Assembly: GCA_041395745.1 (NCBI GenBank)
Contig: JAWKZV010000003.1
Span: 496,001-560,000, forward strand
Source: Porticoccus sp041395745
GTDB taxonomy: Bacteria > Pseudomonadota > Gammaproteobacteria > Pseudomonadales > Porticoccaceae
Reading direction: 5' to 3'
DNA: 64,000 bases
The translations under genes and the position numbers were made by a program. Within the stretch, counting starts at the first letter, position 1. Every line of letters starts with the position of its first letter. Below the pieces are notes generated by a model. That model worked only from the letters and a program-made list of their open reading frames with translations, searched no databases and was not told where the DNA came from. Shown here one piece after another: positions 8,380 to 17,480 of this stretch.

Positions 8380-9603
8380 ATGCCCACCACCGATCAATCC
8401 GCTCCGCTCAGTTGTGACATCGCCATTATCGGCGGAGGCATCGCCGGGCTATGGCTCCTGAACCGCCTGGTCAATGCCGGCTACAACGCCGTGTTATTCG
8501 AGCAGACAGCATTGGGCAGCGACCAGACCATGGCCAGCCAGGGGATGATCCACGGCGGCATCAAATACACCCTCGGCGGCGCCCTCACCGGCGCCTCGGA
8601 AGCGATCGCCGACATGCCTGATCACTGGCGCGCCTGCCTGGCCGGAAATGGCGATGTAGACCTGCGCGGCGCCGCCATCCTCAGCGACCACTTTTATCTG
8701 TGGTCCAGCAGCAGCGCCATCTCCCGTATGTCCACCTTCCTGGCCAGCAAGGCGACCCGCGGCCGGGTCAACAAGGTGGGCAAGAAGGAGCGCCCGACCC
8801 TGTTCCAACATCCGGAATTCAGCGGCAGCCTCTACAAGCTGGTAGACATGGTGCTGGATGTCCCCAGCGTGGTGAAAGCCCTAGCAGAGAAATGTCCGGA
8901 ACGGATCTTCAAAATCGATTGGCAACATGCCCGCTGGCAGCGCCAGCCCGACCAGTCTGTGGCCATCGAGTTCTCCCTCAATGGCCAAACCAGGCGCCTG
9001 GCCCCTCGCCAGGTGGTGTTAACCGCCGGGCAGGGCAATGAAACGTTGCTCAGAGAACTGGGAATCAACTCACCACAGATGCAGCGTCGCCCACTGCAAC
9101 AGGTCATGGTGAAACTCGACCACCCTCACCGCTTCTACGGTCATTGCCTGGGTGCGGAAACCACCCCAAGACTGACTATTTCCAGCCACCCCTGCGATGA
9201 TGGCAGCCAGGTCTGGTATCTCGGCGGCACTCTGGCAGAGAAAGGGGCCAAACAACCCCCCGAGGAACTCATCAGCTGCGCCAAACGGGAACTGGCAGAA
9301 CTGATGCCTTGGCTTGATTTATCGGCTGCCCGCTGGGCCACCCTGCCGGTGGACCGGGCTGAGCCCCGCCAGCGCAATTTCGCCCGCCCGGACAAGGCCT
9401 ATGCCAATCGGGCAGAGGGCTGCGCCAATGTCATCGTCGCCTGGCCGACCAAACTTACCCTGAGCCCCAATCTGGCAGACGAGGTCATGGCACTCCTGGG
9501 CAAGATAGGTGAGCACCCCTCCGGCGATACCCCTCCCGTACTGGATTTCCTGGAACGTCCGCCAATTGCCCCCACCCCCTGGCAGACAGCCTTCGGAGAC
9601 TGA
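8380..9603 (+). CDS. FAD-dependent oxidoreductase (DAO family, GlpD-like)
   Basis: 407 aa. The N-terminal Rossmann motif DIAIIGGGIAGLWLLNRL (residues 13-30) binds FAD. It is followed by the DAO-family acidic residue in VLFEQTALGS and by MASQGMIHGGIKY. The fold suggests oxidation of a hydroxy-acid, amino acid or glycerol-3-phosphate type substrate; the substrate cannot be read from the sequence. No signal peptide or membrane segment. The aldo/keto reductase frame begins 3 nt after its stop, so the pair was probably one operon. Confidence 0.8.
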   Translation: MPTTDQSAPLSCDIAIIGGGIAGLWLLNRLVNAGYNAVLFEQTALGSDQTMASQGMIHGGIKYTLGGALTGASEAIADMPDHWRACLAGNGDVDLRGAAILSDHFYLWSSSSAISRMSTFLASKATRGRVNKVGKKERPTLFQHPEFSGSLYKLVDMVLDVPSVVKALAEKCPERIFKIDWQHARWQRQPDQSVAIEFSLNGQTRRLAPRQVVLTAGQGNETLLRELGINSPQMQRRPLQQVMVKLDHPHRFYGHCLGAETTPRLTISSHPCDDGSQVWYLGGTLAEKGAKQPPEELISCAKRELAELMPWLDLSAARWATLPVDRAEPRQRNFARPDKAYANRAEGCANVIVAWPTKLTLSPNLADEVMALLGKIGEHPSGDTPPVLDFLERPPIAPTPWQTAFGD

Positions 9604-9605
9604 CC

Positions 9606-10407
9606 TTGGTATCACGGCAGCTACCCAAACGTCCTTTTGGCAACACCGGCATCAACGTGAGTATCCTCGGCCTCGGTACAGTCAAACTCGGGCGGGACCA
9701 GGGTGTGAAGTACCCCAATGGCTTTGTTATTCCCGACGACCGCCAGGCCAGTAAATTGATCTCCCTAGCCCATGATCTAGGCATCAACCTAATCGACACC
9801 GCGCCGGCCTACGGCAACAGTGAAGAGCGTCTGGGGACGCTACTCAAGGGCCAACGGGATCAGTGGGTAATCTGCAGCAAGGTGGGAGGAATTCGAAAAC
9901 GGCCTGTCACATTTTGACTTCTCTCCCGAACACACCCGCTTCAGCATTGAGCGCAGCCTGAAACGGCTTCATACCGATATCATCGACATGGTGCTGGTGC
10001 ATTCCGATGGCAACGATGAAGTCATCATCAACCAGTACGGCACCCTGGATGCCCTCGCTGCACTGAAAGCCGAGGGAAAAATCCGCGCCTTTGGTATGTC
10101 CACAAAGACCGTCAGCGGCGGCCTGCTGGCAGCAGAAAAATCCGACGGGGTAATGGTCACCTGGAATCTACAATATGCGGACGAGCTACCCGTGATTGAT
10201 TACTGTCGGGATCACGGTAAAGGTGTACTGATCAAGAAAGCGCTGGCCAGCGGCCATGCCGCTCTGGGCGAGGAAGATCCGGTGCAGAAAACCTTCGAGA
10301 TGCTGTTTGCTCACTCAGGGGTCAGCAGTGCCATCGTCGGCTCCATCAACCCCTCTCACCTCAGCAGTAATGTTGCCAAAGCAGTGCGAGCAACAGCAGG
10401 TTTGTGA
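9606..10407 (+). pseudogene. Aldo/keto reductase, frameshifted
   Basis: Two consecutive frames together make one AKR. Frame 1 (9606-9917, TTG start) holds FGNTGINVSILGLGTVKLG, the catalytic Asp/Tyr motif DTAPAYG and the catalytic Lys in ICSKVG. Frame 2 resumes at 9889 (EFENGLSHFDFSPEHTRFSI), has the catalytic His in VLVHSDGND and continues to 10407. The junction GTGGGAGGAATTC at 9882-9894 needs one base fewer or two more, for example a lost GA from a GAGAG run. All active-site residues are present, so the lesion is recent or an error. It may have acted with the upstream FAD oxidoreductase. Confidence 0.82.
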
Positions 10408-10411
10408 CCGC

Positions 10412-11836
10412 TTACTTTTTCTGGATCTTGTTGACGATGGCCGTGGTAGAACAGTCATCAAGAAAATCCAGCACCGCGATTTCGCCGCCGTAACCTTCGA
10501 CTATTTCCCAGCCCACCACCTGTTCGCGACTGTAATCTCCACCCTTGACCAGGATGTCCGGGCGGATCAGCTCCAGTAGTCGCTCAGGGGTATCGTCCTC
10601 GAAAGAGACTACCCAGTCCACCGCTTCCAGACCGGCCAACACCGCCATGCGGCGGTCCACCGGGTTGATGGGTCGACCCTCTCCCTTGAGGCGTGTTACC
10701 GAGGCATCGGCATTGATCGCCACAATCAGGCGATCGCCCAGTTTTCGCGCTTGTTCCAGATAGCCCACATGACCAGCATGAAGAATGTCGAAACAGCCGT
10801 TGGTAAAAACAATGCGCTCACCGTGAGCTCGGGCGTCGGCTACATCCACCGCCAACTGCTCCTCATTGACCACTCCGCGCTCTGATCCCTGCTCCTGCTG
10901 GATCGCCCGGCGCAGCTCCGGCATGCTCACCGTCGCCGTTCCCAACTTCCCGACCACAATTCCGGCTGCGATATTGGCCATGGCAACCGCCTCTGGCATG
11001 GGCTCGCCGGCAGCCAGGGCTGCAGCCAGTACCGAGATCACCGTATCACCGGCACCGGTGACATCGAATACCTCCCGGGCGCGGGCCGGCAGATGCAGTT
11101 CGCGGTTATCCCTTCTCAGCAGGGTCATACCGTGCTCGCTGCGGGTAATCAGCAACGCATCTATATTGAGGGATTCCATCAGAGCGACGCCCTTGTCGAC
11201 CAGCGCCTGCTCGTTTGCGCAGTGCCCGACAACCATTTCGAACTCGGAAAGATTTGGAGTCAGCAAGGTAGCGCCGCGATAGCGCTCAAAATCAGTGCCC
11301 TTGGGGTCAACCAGTACCGGCACGGAAGCTGCGCGAGCGGCAGCGATAAATGGCTGGGGGTCCAGCAATGCTCCCTTGGCATAATCTGACAGCACCAGGG
11401 CCCCGACATTGGTCAGCAGGCCAGAGACCTTGGCGGGCAACTGATCGCAGTCCTCCGCATTAAACGCCTCCTCAAAATCCAGGCGTAGCAACTGCTGATG
11501 GCGACTGATTACCCGCAACTTAGTGATGGTCGGCTTTGTTTCCGAGACCTGGAAATCTGAATAGATTCCGGCGGAGTCCAGACGGGTTTTCAACGCTTCC
11601 GCCGCTTCATCCTGCCCCACTACAGCCACCAGGGACGCGCCGGCACCGAGAGAAGCGATATTCAATGCTACGTTGCCGGCCCCGCCGATGCGATCTTCCC
11701 GCTGCCCTACCTTCACCACGGGGACTGGGGCTTCGGGCGAAATCCGCGAGGTGGCACCGTGCCAATAGCGATCCAGCATCAGGTCACCAACCACCAGCAC
11801 TTGGGCGCGATCAAAACGGGGGACAGTCAATTTCAT
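10412..11836 (-). CDS. hldE: Bifunctional heptose 7-phosphate kinase / heptose 1-phosphate adenylyltransferase
   Basis: 474 aa. The N-terminal ribokinase-type domain (1 to about 315) has VVGDLMLDRYWHG and the anion-hole GAGDTVISVLAAAL. The C-terminal nucleotidyltransferase has FTNGCFDILHAGHVGYLEQA near residue 345. The enzyme makes D,D-heptose 1,7-bisphosphate and then ADP-D,D-heptose, the donor precursor for WaaC and WaaF encoded in the same locus. Convergent with the aldo/keto reductase (4-nt gap) and divergent from the kinase-like gene at 11940. Confidence 0.96.
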   Translation of the reverse strand: MKLTVPRFDRAQVLVVGDLMLDRYWHGATSRISPEAPVPVVKVGQREDRIGGAGNVALNIASLGAGASLVAVVGQDEAAEALKTRLDSAGIYSDFQVSETKPTITKLRVISRHQQLLRLDFEEAFNAEDCDQLPAKVSGLLTNVGALVLSDYAKGALLDPQPFIAAARAASVPVLVDPKGTDFERYRGATLLTPNLSEFEMVVGHCANEQALVDKGVALMESLNIDALLITRSEHGMTLLRRDNRELHLPARAREVFDVTGAGDTVISVLAAALAAGEPMPEAVAMANIAAGIVVGKLGTATVSMPELRRAIQQEQGSERGVVNEEQLAVDVADARAHGERIVFTNGCFDILHAGHVGYLEQARKLGDRLIVAINADASVTRLKGEGRPINPVDRRMAVLAGLEAVDWVVSFEDDTPERLLELIRPDILVKGGDYSREQVVGWEIVEGYGGEIAVLDFLDDCSTTAIVNKIQKK

Positions 11837-11907
11837 CGAAAGGGCTCACAATTCCATCGAAAGGGCATGGTCCAGAATTGCGGGTATCTTACCATAGGGG
11901 CGGTCTT

Positions 11908-11913
11908 TATAAT
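11908..11913 (+). promoter_or_regulatory. Perfect -10 hexamer TATAAT upstream of the kinase-like gene
   Basis: TATAAT lies 26 nt before the ATG at 11940 in the 103-nt hldE/kinase-like divergent gap. No convincing -35 box lies at 16-18 nt, so this is a candidate only. Confidence 0.4.
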
Positions 11914-11939
11914 GCTGACCCATAAGGGGTCGTAATGCC

Positions 11940-12575
11940 ATGAAAAAACTGTCCAAAGACGAATACGCAGCACTGCGTGAAGGTGCCACTGTCATCGAGG
12001 CAGATCTCTATGGTGACAAGGTATTGCTACTGGCAGACGGCACCTATCTGAAATTATTTCGTGTCAAGCGCCTGTTTTCTGCGGCCCGTTTTTATCCCTA
12101 TTCCAAGCGGTTTGTAAAAAATGTCGGCAAGCTCATGGAAAAGGGCATCCCAACAGTCACCATCATCGAATCCTACAAGATTCCCTCAATCAATCGCACG
12201 GCTGTGCATTACTATCCACTGACAGGGAAAACCCTGCGCAAGCTGGGCAAGCTCGACACAATCATTGCCAACAAGCTGGGCAAGTTTATTCGCGAATTAC
12301 ACGAAAAAGGGGTTTATTTCCGCTCCCTGCATCTGGGCAACATCGTGATCTCCCAGGAGAATCGTCTGGGTCTGATTGATATCGCCGATATGAAAATTGG
12401 CAAAGGACCTTTATCTGAGGAGCTGCGATTGAGAAATTTCCAGCATATTGCAAGGTATCGTGAAGATATTGAGGCACTCGAGTCACATATCGGCAGTTTT
12501 TTACAGGGGTATCTTAGCAACGACTCTGAACCCATTTCCCGGGAGAGGTTAGTCGCAGCGCTACAGACCTCATAA
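11940..12575 (+). CDS. LPS-kinase-fold protein (toluene-tolerance/PA4998-like)
   Basis: 211 aa. It resembles the small kinase-like protein found near hldE and waaL in Pseudomonas LPS loci, sometimes labelled toluene tolerance protein. Visible motifs are a lysine-containing N-lobe (LLLADGTYLKLFRVKRLF) and the catalytic-loop counterpart KGVYFRSLHLGNIVI followed by LGLIDIADMKI. The canonical catalytic Asp position (HxDLxxxN) is Ser here, while the metal-site Asp in IDIAD is kept. It is probably cytoplasmic. The exact substrate is unknown; a role in core modification is inferred from context. Confidence 0.72.
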   Translation: MKKLSKDEYAALREGATVIEADLYGDKVLLLADGTYLKLFRVKRLFSAARFYPYSKRFVKNVGKLMEKGIPTVTIIESYKIPSINRTAVHYYPLTGKTLRKLGKLDTIIANKLGKFIRELHEKGVYFRSLHLGNIVISQENRLGLIDIADMKIGKGPLSEELRLRNFQHIARYREDIEALESHIGSFLQGYLSNDSEPISRERLVAALQTS

Positions 12576-12600
12576 CAGGAACAAACAGACAGCTTTTCTA

Positions 12601-13469
12601 ATGAACGACATTAACTACCAACAGCCACTCGTGACCGTAGCAATTTCCTGCTACAACCACCAGGATTACATTGAGCCAGCCATTCTCAGTGTGTCACGTC
12701 AGACATACTCTCCTGTTGAACTGATTGTACTGGACGATGGCTCCAGCGACGATAGTGTATCCCGAATCAGAAAACTCTCAGATCAGTACGGATCTTTTTT
12801 GAAGCACAGGAAAACATGGGGTTACCGGCCACGCTGAACAAAGCGCTGGTGCGGACGAAGGGAAAATATTACGTACCTTTTGGCTCGGACGACATCATGA
12901 TGCTGGACCGTCTAGAAAAACAAGTGGCCTACATGGAATCAAAAACGGACATAGGCATCTGCGCCTGCAGTATTCTCAAAATCAATGCCACAGGCGATAT
13001 TTTGCCAGACAAGCAGAAATTTCATCCCCAGGCAGTTCTCGACTTTTACGACATATTCCTTGAACGAAAATCAAAGGGCCCAGCTCCAACATTACTCTTC
13101 AGAACAGACGCCATTAGGTCAACAGGTGGATTTAATCCGGAAATCCGTCTGGAAGATGTCTATATCCAGCTAAACATGACCCGCCAGGGCCACAAGCTTG
13201 GCTTTTTGAATGACGTGTTGGCCTATTATCGAATTCACCCTACCAACACATATAAAGACATTGAATTTATGTACAGCAATGCCATAAAAACCTACGCGTG
13301 TTTCAGTGAAGCCCCCTACTACCCTCTGGTCATGACTCGTTTTCTTCATAGCATGCTGCTTAAGACGAGCAGAAAAAACAAACCATTGGCTAGAAAGATT
13401 CTCTCTGAGATCCAGCTCCGCTTTTATAGGATGAAAACCGTAAGGGGACTGATAAAAATTTTTTTCTAA
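12601..13469 (+). pseudogene. Family 2 glycosyltransferase with a single-base frameshift
   Basis: The frame from 12601 encodes PLVTVAISCYNHQDYIEPAI and the nucleotide-binding LIVLDDGSSDDS, then is lost at TCTTTTTTGAAG (12793-12803). The second frame continues as FFEAQENMGLPATLNKAL and GKYYVPFGSDDIMM (the GT-A DxD equivalent) through to 13469. One extra T in the six-T run would restore a single reading frame of about 290 codons with normal GT2 order. The gene is AT-richer than the core genes and faces the broken methyltransferase across 14 nt. It was probably an outer-core or O-unit sugar transferase. Confidence 0.83.
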
Positions 13470-13483
13470 TAGTAACTAACGAG

Positions 13484-14133
13484 TTAATTATGAACACTTA
13501 CGCGCGCTGAAACCGAACTGACGGTATCTGCTGTCAGCGCCAACAAGCCATGCCTTGCAATGTTCTTGGGAGACAACGACTTAAATTTGTCTCCATTGAT
13601 ATATTCAAACTTGAGAATACTAAACCGGTGCTGCCCCAAGGTACGCTTCAGACTTTTTGCGTAAAAAACCGCAAATGTGTTCGGTCCAGAACGCCTTGAT
13701 CTGTATACAACCAATCCTTTTTGAAGAGAAGGTTAAAAAGGCATTTCCAGTACCTCACATTAGGCACGGAGCCGACCAAAACACCTCTTTCGTTGAGCTT
13801 CTGCATCAATATTTCGAGAGGTTGATCATGGTCTGGTACATGCTCAATTACATCATTGCATATGATGAGATCAAAGTACTGATCAGGCAGATCAGTAGCC
13901 ACATCCTCTAACCTTCCTGCAAAGACATTATCAAACCTGGATTTTGCAATCTCTGCAGCTCGCTCACAGGGCTTCACCCCCCAACACTCACACATTTCTT
14001 CTAGGTTTTCTCAGAAATTACCTTCTCCACAACCGACTTCCAAAACGCGGGAATACTTGTCAGGTAAAAAACATATCATCTCCTCTCAGAAATTCTGGTA
14101 GTACGTATCCGGCAATCCCTTGAGGTGTAACAT
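13484..14133 (-). pseudogene. SAM-dependent methyltransferase, two nonsense codons and one frameshift
   Basis: Starts MLHLKGLPDTYYQNF, 5 nt after the ligase stop. In-frame TGA codons occur at codon 16 (14086-14088) and codon 41 (14011-14013), the second inside the SAM motif VLEVGCGEGNF. The frame then runs through IICNDVIEHVPDHDQ and LVGSVPNVRYW to DRTHLRFFTQK. There it shifts by one base in a five-A run (minus strand, near 13657) and resumes as SLKRTLGQHRFSILKFEY. Both stops sit in the same 11-nt word AATTTCTGAGA, where CGA (Arg) would restore sense. It is a class I (Methyltransf_23-like) enzyme, probably once acting on a surface sugar. Confidence 0.85.
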
Positions 14134-14138
14134 TGTCT

Positions 14139-15377
14139 TCAATCCAATTTTTTTTGGGTTCCAAGAGTCAAATTCAATGACGCATTCCGATTAACTAACC
14201 CGACAACCAAAGCAAGTGGGAACCAGAAAACTGTCCAATAAAGACCAGGCCTGGTGATTACATGCTGAATTTCAACCATCATAACCATCAAGATGTATAT
14301 CACGAGTGCAAATAAACCTACGACCCACCTTTCTTCCTTATTTTTCCATACGGCATGTATTACGACAGACAGCATAGCCAAAAATGAGCACAGGCCCACA
14401 ATCCCCTGTTCAAAGAGTACCTGCAGGTAAAAATTATGGGCATGGGCAAATACCGTTTCAGGCCAGAAGGAATGAGCAAAGCCATGCCCCAACAAGGGAT
14501 GCTCGAGGATGTTGTTAAGCGTCCACACCCAAATCTGCTCCCGATTAGATAACTGCCTCTCCGTCAGCTCAATCAACAGTTCATTGTGATAGACAGCCGC
14601 CATAACTATTGCAATCAGAGCTAGACATGCGGCCAATACCAGACTTGCCCGATGGCGAAAAATTAATGACAGATAGCCTACAGACACTGCACCCGCTATC
14701 CAGGATGTCCGGGAGAACGTTAAAAACACATAGGGCAGGAGCAGCAGTACCGATACACCCAAGATCACCACAGCCTTGTTGTTCTTACTATCGATGACGA
14801 TCAGGCACACTGCGAGCGCCGCAAACAGACCAAAGTAAATACCGGCGATAACGGGATAACCCAAATCGACCCACTCGCCCAATCCCATTCGGTAAATCCT
14901 GAATGTACGCCAGCCAAAGGACTCATTGACTACGACCAACTGGTAACACACGGAGACAACAGCCCCAATAGCGGCCACTGCACAAATAATGATCATGAAC
15001 CATTTTAAGTTTTGCCAGCTGGCCATCGAAACCAGGCATATCACTCCTGACAGGTAGAGCATGATGACCAGGCCCTTGCGAAATACATAACCAACAGTAT
15101 TTTCTCCATCTCCCCAAGCAGCTGAGATGGTACAAACCGATATAAAAAGACCGGCTGCCAGCAAAAATCTCATGGTGTCCTTTGAGAACAGTTGAACTTT
15201 GTTCCAGACTCCCCAAATCAACAGTAGCAAGGAAGGAAAAATCAATAGCAGATAGACATGTACCCCATTAGCGCTACCCGAGGTGTACAGTACCGGGCCG
15301 AGTATCTGTAGAAAAAGCCCGACAGCCATTAGCCCTTGAACAATGGAAAGAAACTTGTTGTCACCAGAAAAAAGCAT
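14139..15377 (-). CDS. waaL: O-antigen ligase / polymerase (Wzy_C family)
   Basis: 412 aa polytopic membrane protein with about 10-12 hydrophobic segments. The Wzy_C domain shows FLTFSRTSWIAG, then the periplasmic loop motif SNREQIWVWTLNNILEHPLL and GHGFAHSFWPE with AHAHNFYLQVLFEQGIVGL. The position after core glycosyltransferases favours WaaL, which joins O-polysaccharide to lipid A-core in the periplasm, but WaaL and Wzy cannot be told apart by motif alone. It ends 5 nt before the broken methyltransferase. Confidence 0.82.
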   Translation of the reverse strand: MLFSGDNKFLSIVQGLMAVGLFLQILGPVLYTSGSANGVHVYLLLIFPSLLLLIWGVWNKVQLFSKDTMRFLLAAGLFISVCTISAAWGDGENTVGYVFRKGLVIMLYLSGVICLVSMASWQNLKWFMIIICAVAAIGAVVSVCYQLVVVNESFGWRTFRIYRMGLGEWVDLGYPVIAGIYFGLFAALAVCLIVIDSKNNKAVVILGVSVLLLLPYVFLTFSRTSWIAGAVSVGYLSLIFRHRASLVLAACLALIAIVMAAVYHNELLIELTERQLSNREQIWVWTLNNILEHPLLGHGFAHSFWPETVFAHAHNFYLQVLFEQGIVGLCSFLAMLSVVIHAVWKNKEERWVVGLFALVIYILMVMMVEIQHVITRPGLYWTVFWFPLALVVGLVNRNASLNLTLGTQKKLD

Positions 15378-15430
15378 GAAACTGCCTCAGAAAACTTCAA
15401 CCAAAGGAGACCGATACAGAGAGCGGGATA

Positions 15431-16498
15431 TTATTCTTGTAATTCCCTGTAAATCTGCCTGTAACCGGACGAAAATCGGGCATAGCGCCCATGTATGTCA
15501 CTCGGCTGCCCCGCCACAGGCGTACCAGCCAGCAGGCTAGCACAGCCCTCGATATCACCCACCTCAAAATAGCTGGCACTTTCGCCAAGTACTTCCTGAT
15601 GGGCGGGAATTCTGGAGCAAACCACTGGTAAATCAGCAACAAGGGCCTCTAGGACAGACAAGCCAAAGCCCTCTATTTCTGACGCAGACACAAATAAATC
15701 AAACGCCTTTAAATAGCGGCCCGCGCATGGCACCCAGCCAAGCCAGATAATGCGATTTGATATGGAGAGAGCCTCGGCCAACTGTTGCAGATCACATCTT
15801 TCCGGACCGTCCCCCATCACCACCAGTACTTGCTCTGGCGATTTACTTACAGCAAATGATCGCAGCACGAAGTCCACATTTTTCTTTCGAACAAGGCGAG
15901 AGGAAATTGCCACAAGATTCCCGGTTACCGGAAGGCCCAACTCGACTCTGGCAACCTGCCGATCAAGCAGTTGCTCATTAAAATTCGGCGCAATGGTATT
16001 GGGTACAACTCTGAGGAACGACCGCAACTCGGGATAATTAGAGGCAATTTCATCCGCAAGATAGTGAGAGACTGCTATCAGTCGAATCCGCTCAGAGAAC
16101 TTCGCCAACTGGCGTATGTCTGATGGACGAAATTTAACCCGCCCATGAACGACAACCATCAATTTAAGCTGTTCTGCTCGCGCCAAAACCTTCAGTAATG
16201 GTCTCATGACACCCAGGCCATCACAGATTACTGTTTCTGCCTCCACCCTATTCAGCGTATTCGTAATTTTTTGCGTGAGAAACGTGGGGAGGTAGCGCCA
16301 TATCCCTTTGTGGTGAACAACATTGCTGGTAGAAATGGCTGTCTCTTCCACACACGAGGAGAAATTTTCGCCCTTGCCAACCAGGGCCAACTCCATAACC
16401 CGTTGGCCCTCGGTAATGAATACGTCAGTAATCAGGCCATGTATCAATCGAGTTGCACTGTGCTGCGCTCCAGCACTGTAGATAATATTGACTATCAA
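15431..16498 (-). CDS. Family 4 glycosyltransferase
   Basis: 355 aa GT-B fold enzyme. The C-terminal glycos_transf_1 domain shows ISSRLVRKKNVDFVLRSF near residue 195, VLVVMGDGPER, and the nucleotide-sugar site SASEIEGFGLSVLEALVADL. The N-terminal half (VVHGRVKFRPSD, IAVSHYLADEI) is less typical. It probably adds an outer-core or O-unit sugar in the cytoplasm; the sugar cannot be deduced. It follows the DUF6625-like gene by 16 nt and is part of the AT-richer variable segment. Confidence 0.82.
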   Translation of the reverse strand: MIVNIIYSAGAQHSATRLIHGLITDVFITEGQRVMELALVGKGENFSSCVEETAISTSNVVHHKGIWRYLPTFLTQKITNTLNRVEAETVICDGLGVMRPLLKVLARAEQLKLMVVVHGRVKFRPSDIRQLAKFSERIRLIAVSHYLADEIASNYPELRSFLRVVPNTIAPNFNEQLLDRQVARVELGLPVTGNLVAISSRLVRKKNVDFVLRSFAVSKSPEQVLVVMGDGPERCDLQQLAEALSISNRIIWLGWVPCAGRYLKAFDLFVSASEIEGFGLSVLEALVADLPVVCSRIPAHQEVLGESASYFEVGDIEGCASLLAGTPVAGQPSDIHGRYARFSSGYRQIYRELQE

Positions 16499-16514
16499 GA
16501 CATCCTCTTCTTGA

Positions 16515-17438
16515 TCAAAGTGTTACTATTTCAAAACAAGACATATAAGCAATAAAGGCATGATAGTAGATTATAAGTATTGACGAAATGACCTCGAAAC
16601 CACGAGCAGTAACCTTCCACTTTTGATCAAGTTCGTGCGAAGGCACGCCAGATCGCATTCTACCGCACCACTGACGCTTCCATGCCAGAAAATGCAGGTA
16701 CAAGAACTCTTTTTCGGACCGATCATTAGTAAGGCGCCCGCCCTTCCAATACCACTCCGAAGGAAATACTCTTGACCCATCCACCCAATCACAACGCAAA
16801 CCGGGAGTTGAGAATGCCTCCCGAAACAACGCTTTTCTGCCTAAAGGCAGGAACAGCCAGTTCAGTAGCTTGGCCAACGCTTTTGGATAATTCTTGAAGC
16901 GGCGAAACAGCCGAGAGAAATCCTTTTCGTCAAACGCCTTGTGCTCAACATCCAGCAATAGCTGCTGCCAGCCAGGGACTTGCTTAAAGGCATTATTGTA
17001 CTTGGGTAGATTCCTGATCAGGGTGAAATGACCCGCAATTCTTCTAGCATGAGTCGTAATAACATCATGAGACTCCAATAGACTTTCCGTAAGAAAGTGG
17101 CGCAGCCGACCAAATACCACATCCAGATCACAGAAGCCCCAGAAGTCATACCCCTTCAGCAGATCCTGATGAACGAGCCCCAAAGCCGGTTTCAGGTCAC
17201 AGAGTTTATAAGGGTCCTCAGGGTGGAAGTGAATCCCCAGTCGACGACTGACTAAGCCGAGGTAATTCTGATATGAAATCGGCTGGTAAGAAATGTTGCC
17301 TGGCAGTTCTTCAGGGGGGGCGTTATCGCTGAAGAGAATGAACTGGATATCACTGTTAGCCTTGCATGAGGCCAGAAAATAATCCATCCAGGGAGGAAAA
17401 TTGCCAAAGTACGGAATAATAAAAACAATTTTTTTCAT
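16515..17438 (-). CDS. DUF6625-like putative glycosyltransferase
   Basis: 307 aa from MKKIVFIIPYFG; the ORF extends 14 codons further upstream but this start fits the family. The beginning (IIPYFGNFPPWMDYFLASC, then FILFSD) and WGFCDLDVVFGRLRHFL, with a DxD, resemble the DUF6625 family of predicted GT-A transferases in polysaccharide loci. The tail (ISSILIIYYHAFIAYM) is hydrophobic and may be membrane-associated. Context points to cell-surface glycan synthesis, but the activity is not established. Confidence 0.7.
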   Translation of the reverse strand: MKKIVFIIPYFGNFPPWMDYFLASCKANSDIQFILFSDNAPPEELPGNISYQPISYQNYLGLVSRRLGIHFHPEDPYKLCDLKPALGLVHQDLLKGYDFWGFCDLDVVFGRLRHFLTESLLESHDVITTHARRIAGHFTLIRNLPKYNNAFKQVPGWQQLLLDVEHKAFDEKDFSRLFRRFKNYPKALAKLLNWLFLPLGRKALFREAFSTPGLRCDWVDGSRVFPSEWYWKGGRLTNDRSEKEFLYLHFLAWKRQWCGRMRSGVPSHELDQKWKVTARGFEVISSILIIYYHAFIAYMSCFEIVTL

Positions 17439-17480
17439 ATTGAGGGCCACATTGTCACGCAGCTTTCCTCTCCCATACAT

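Noticed and set aside
13484..14133. In-frame TGA codons as selenocysteine or programmed readthrough
   Set aside because: Neither site is a known redox position, no SECIS-like element is evident, and a separate frameshift also breaks the gene.
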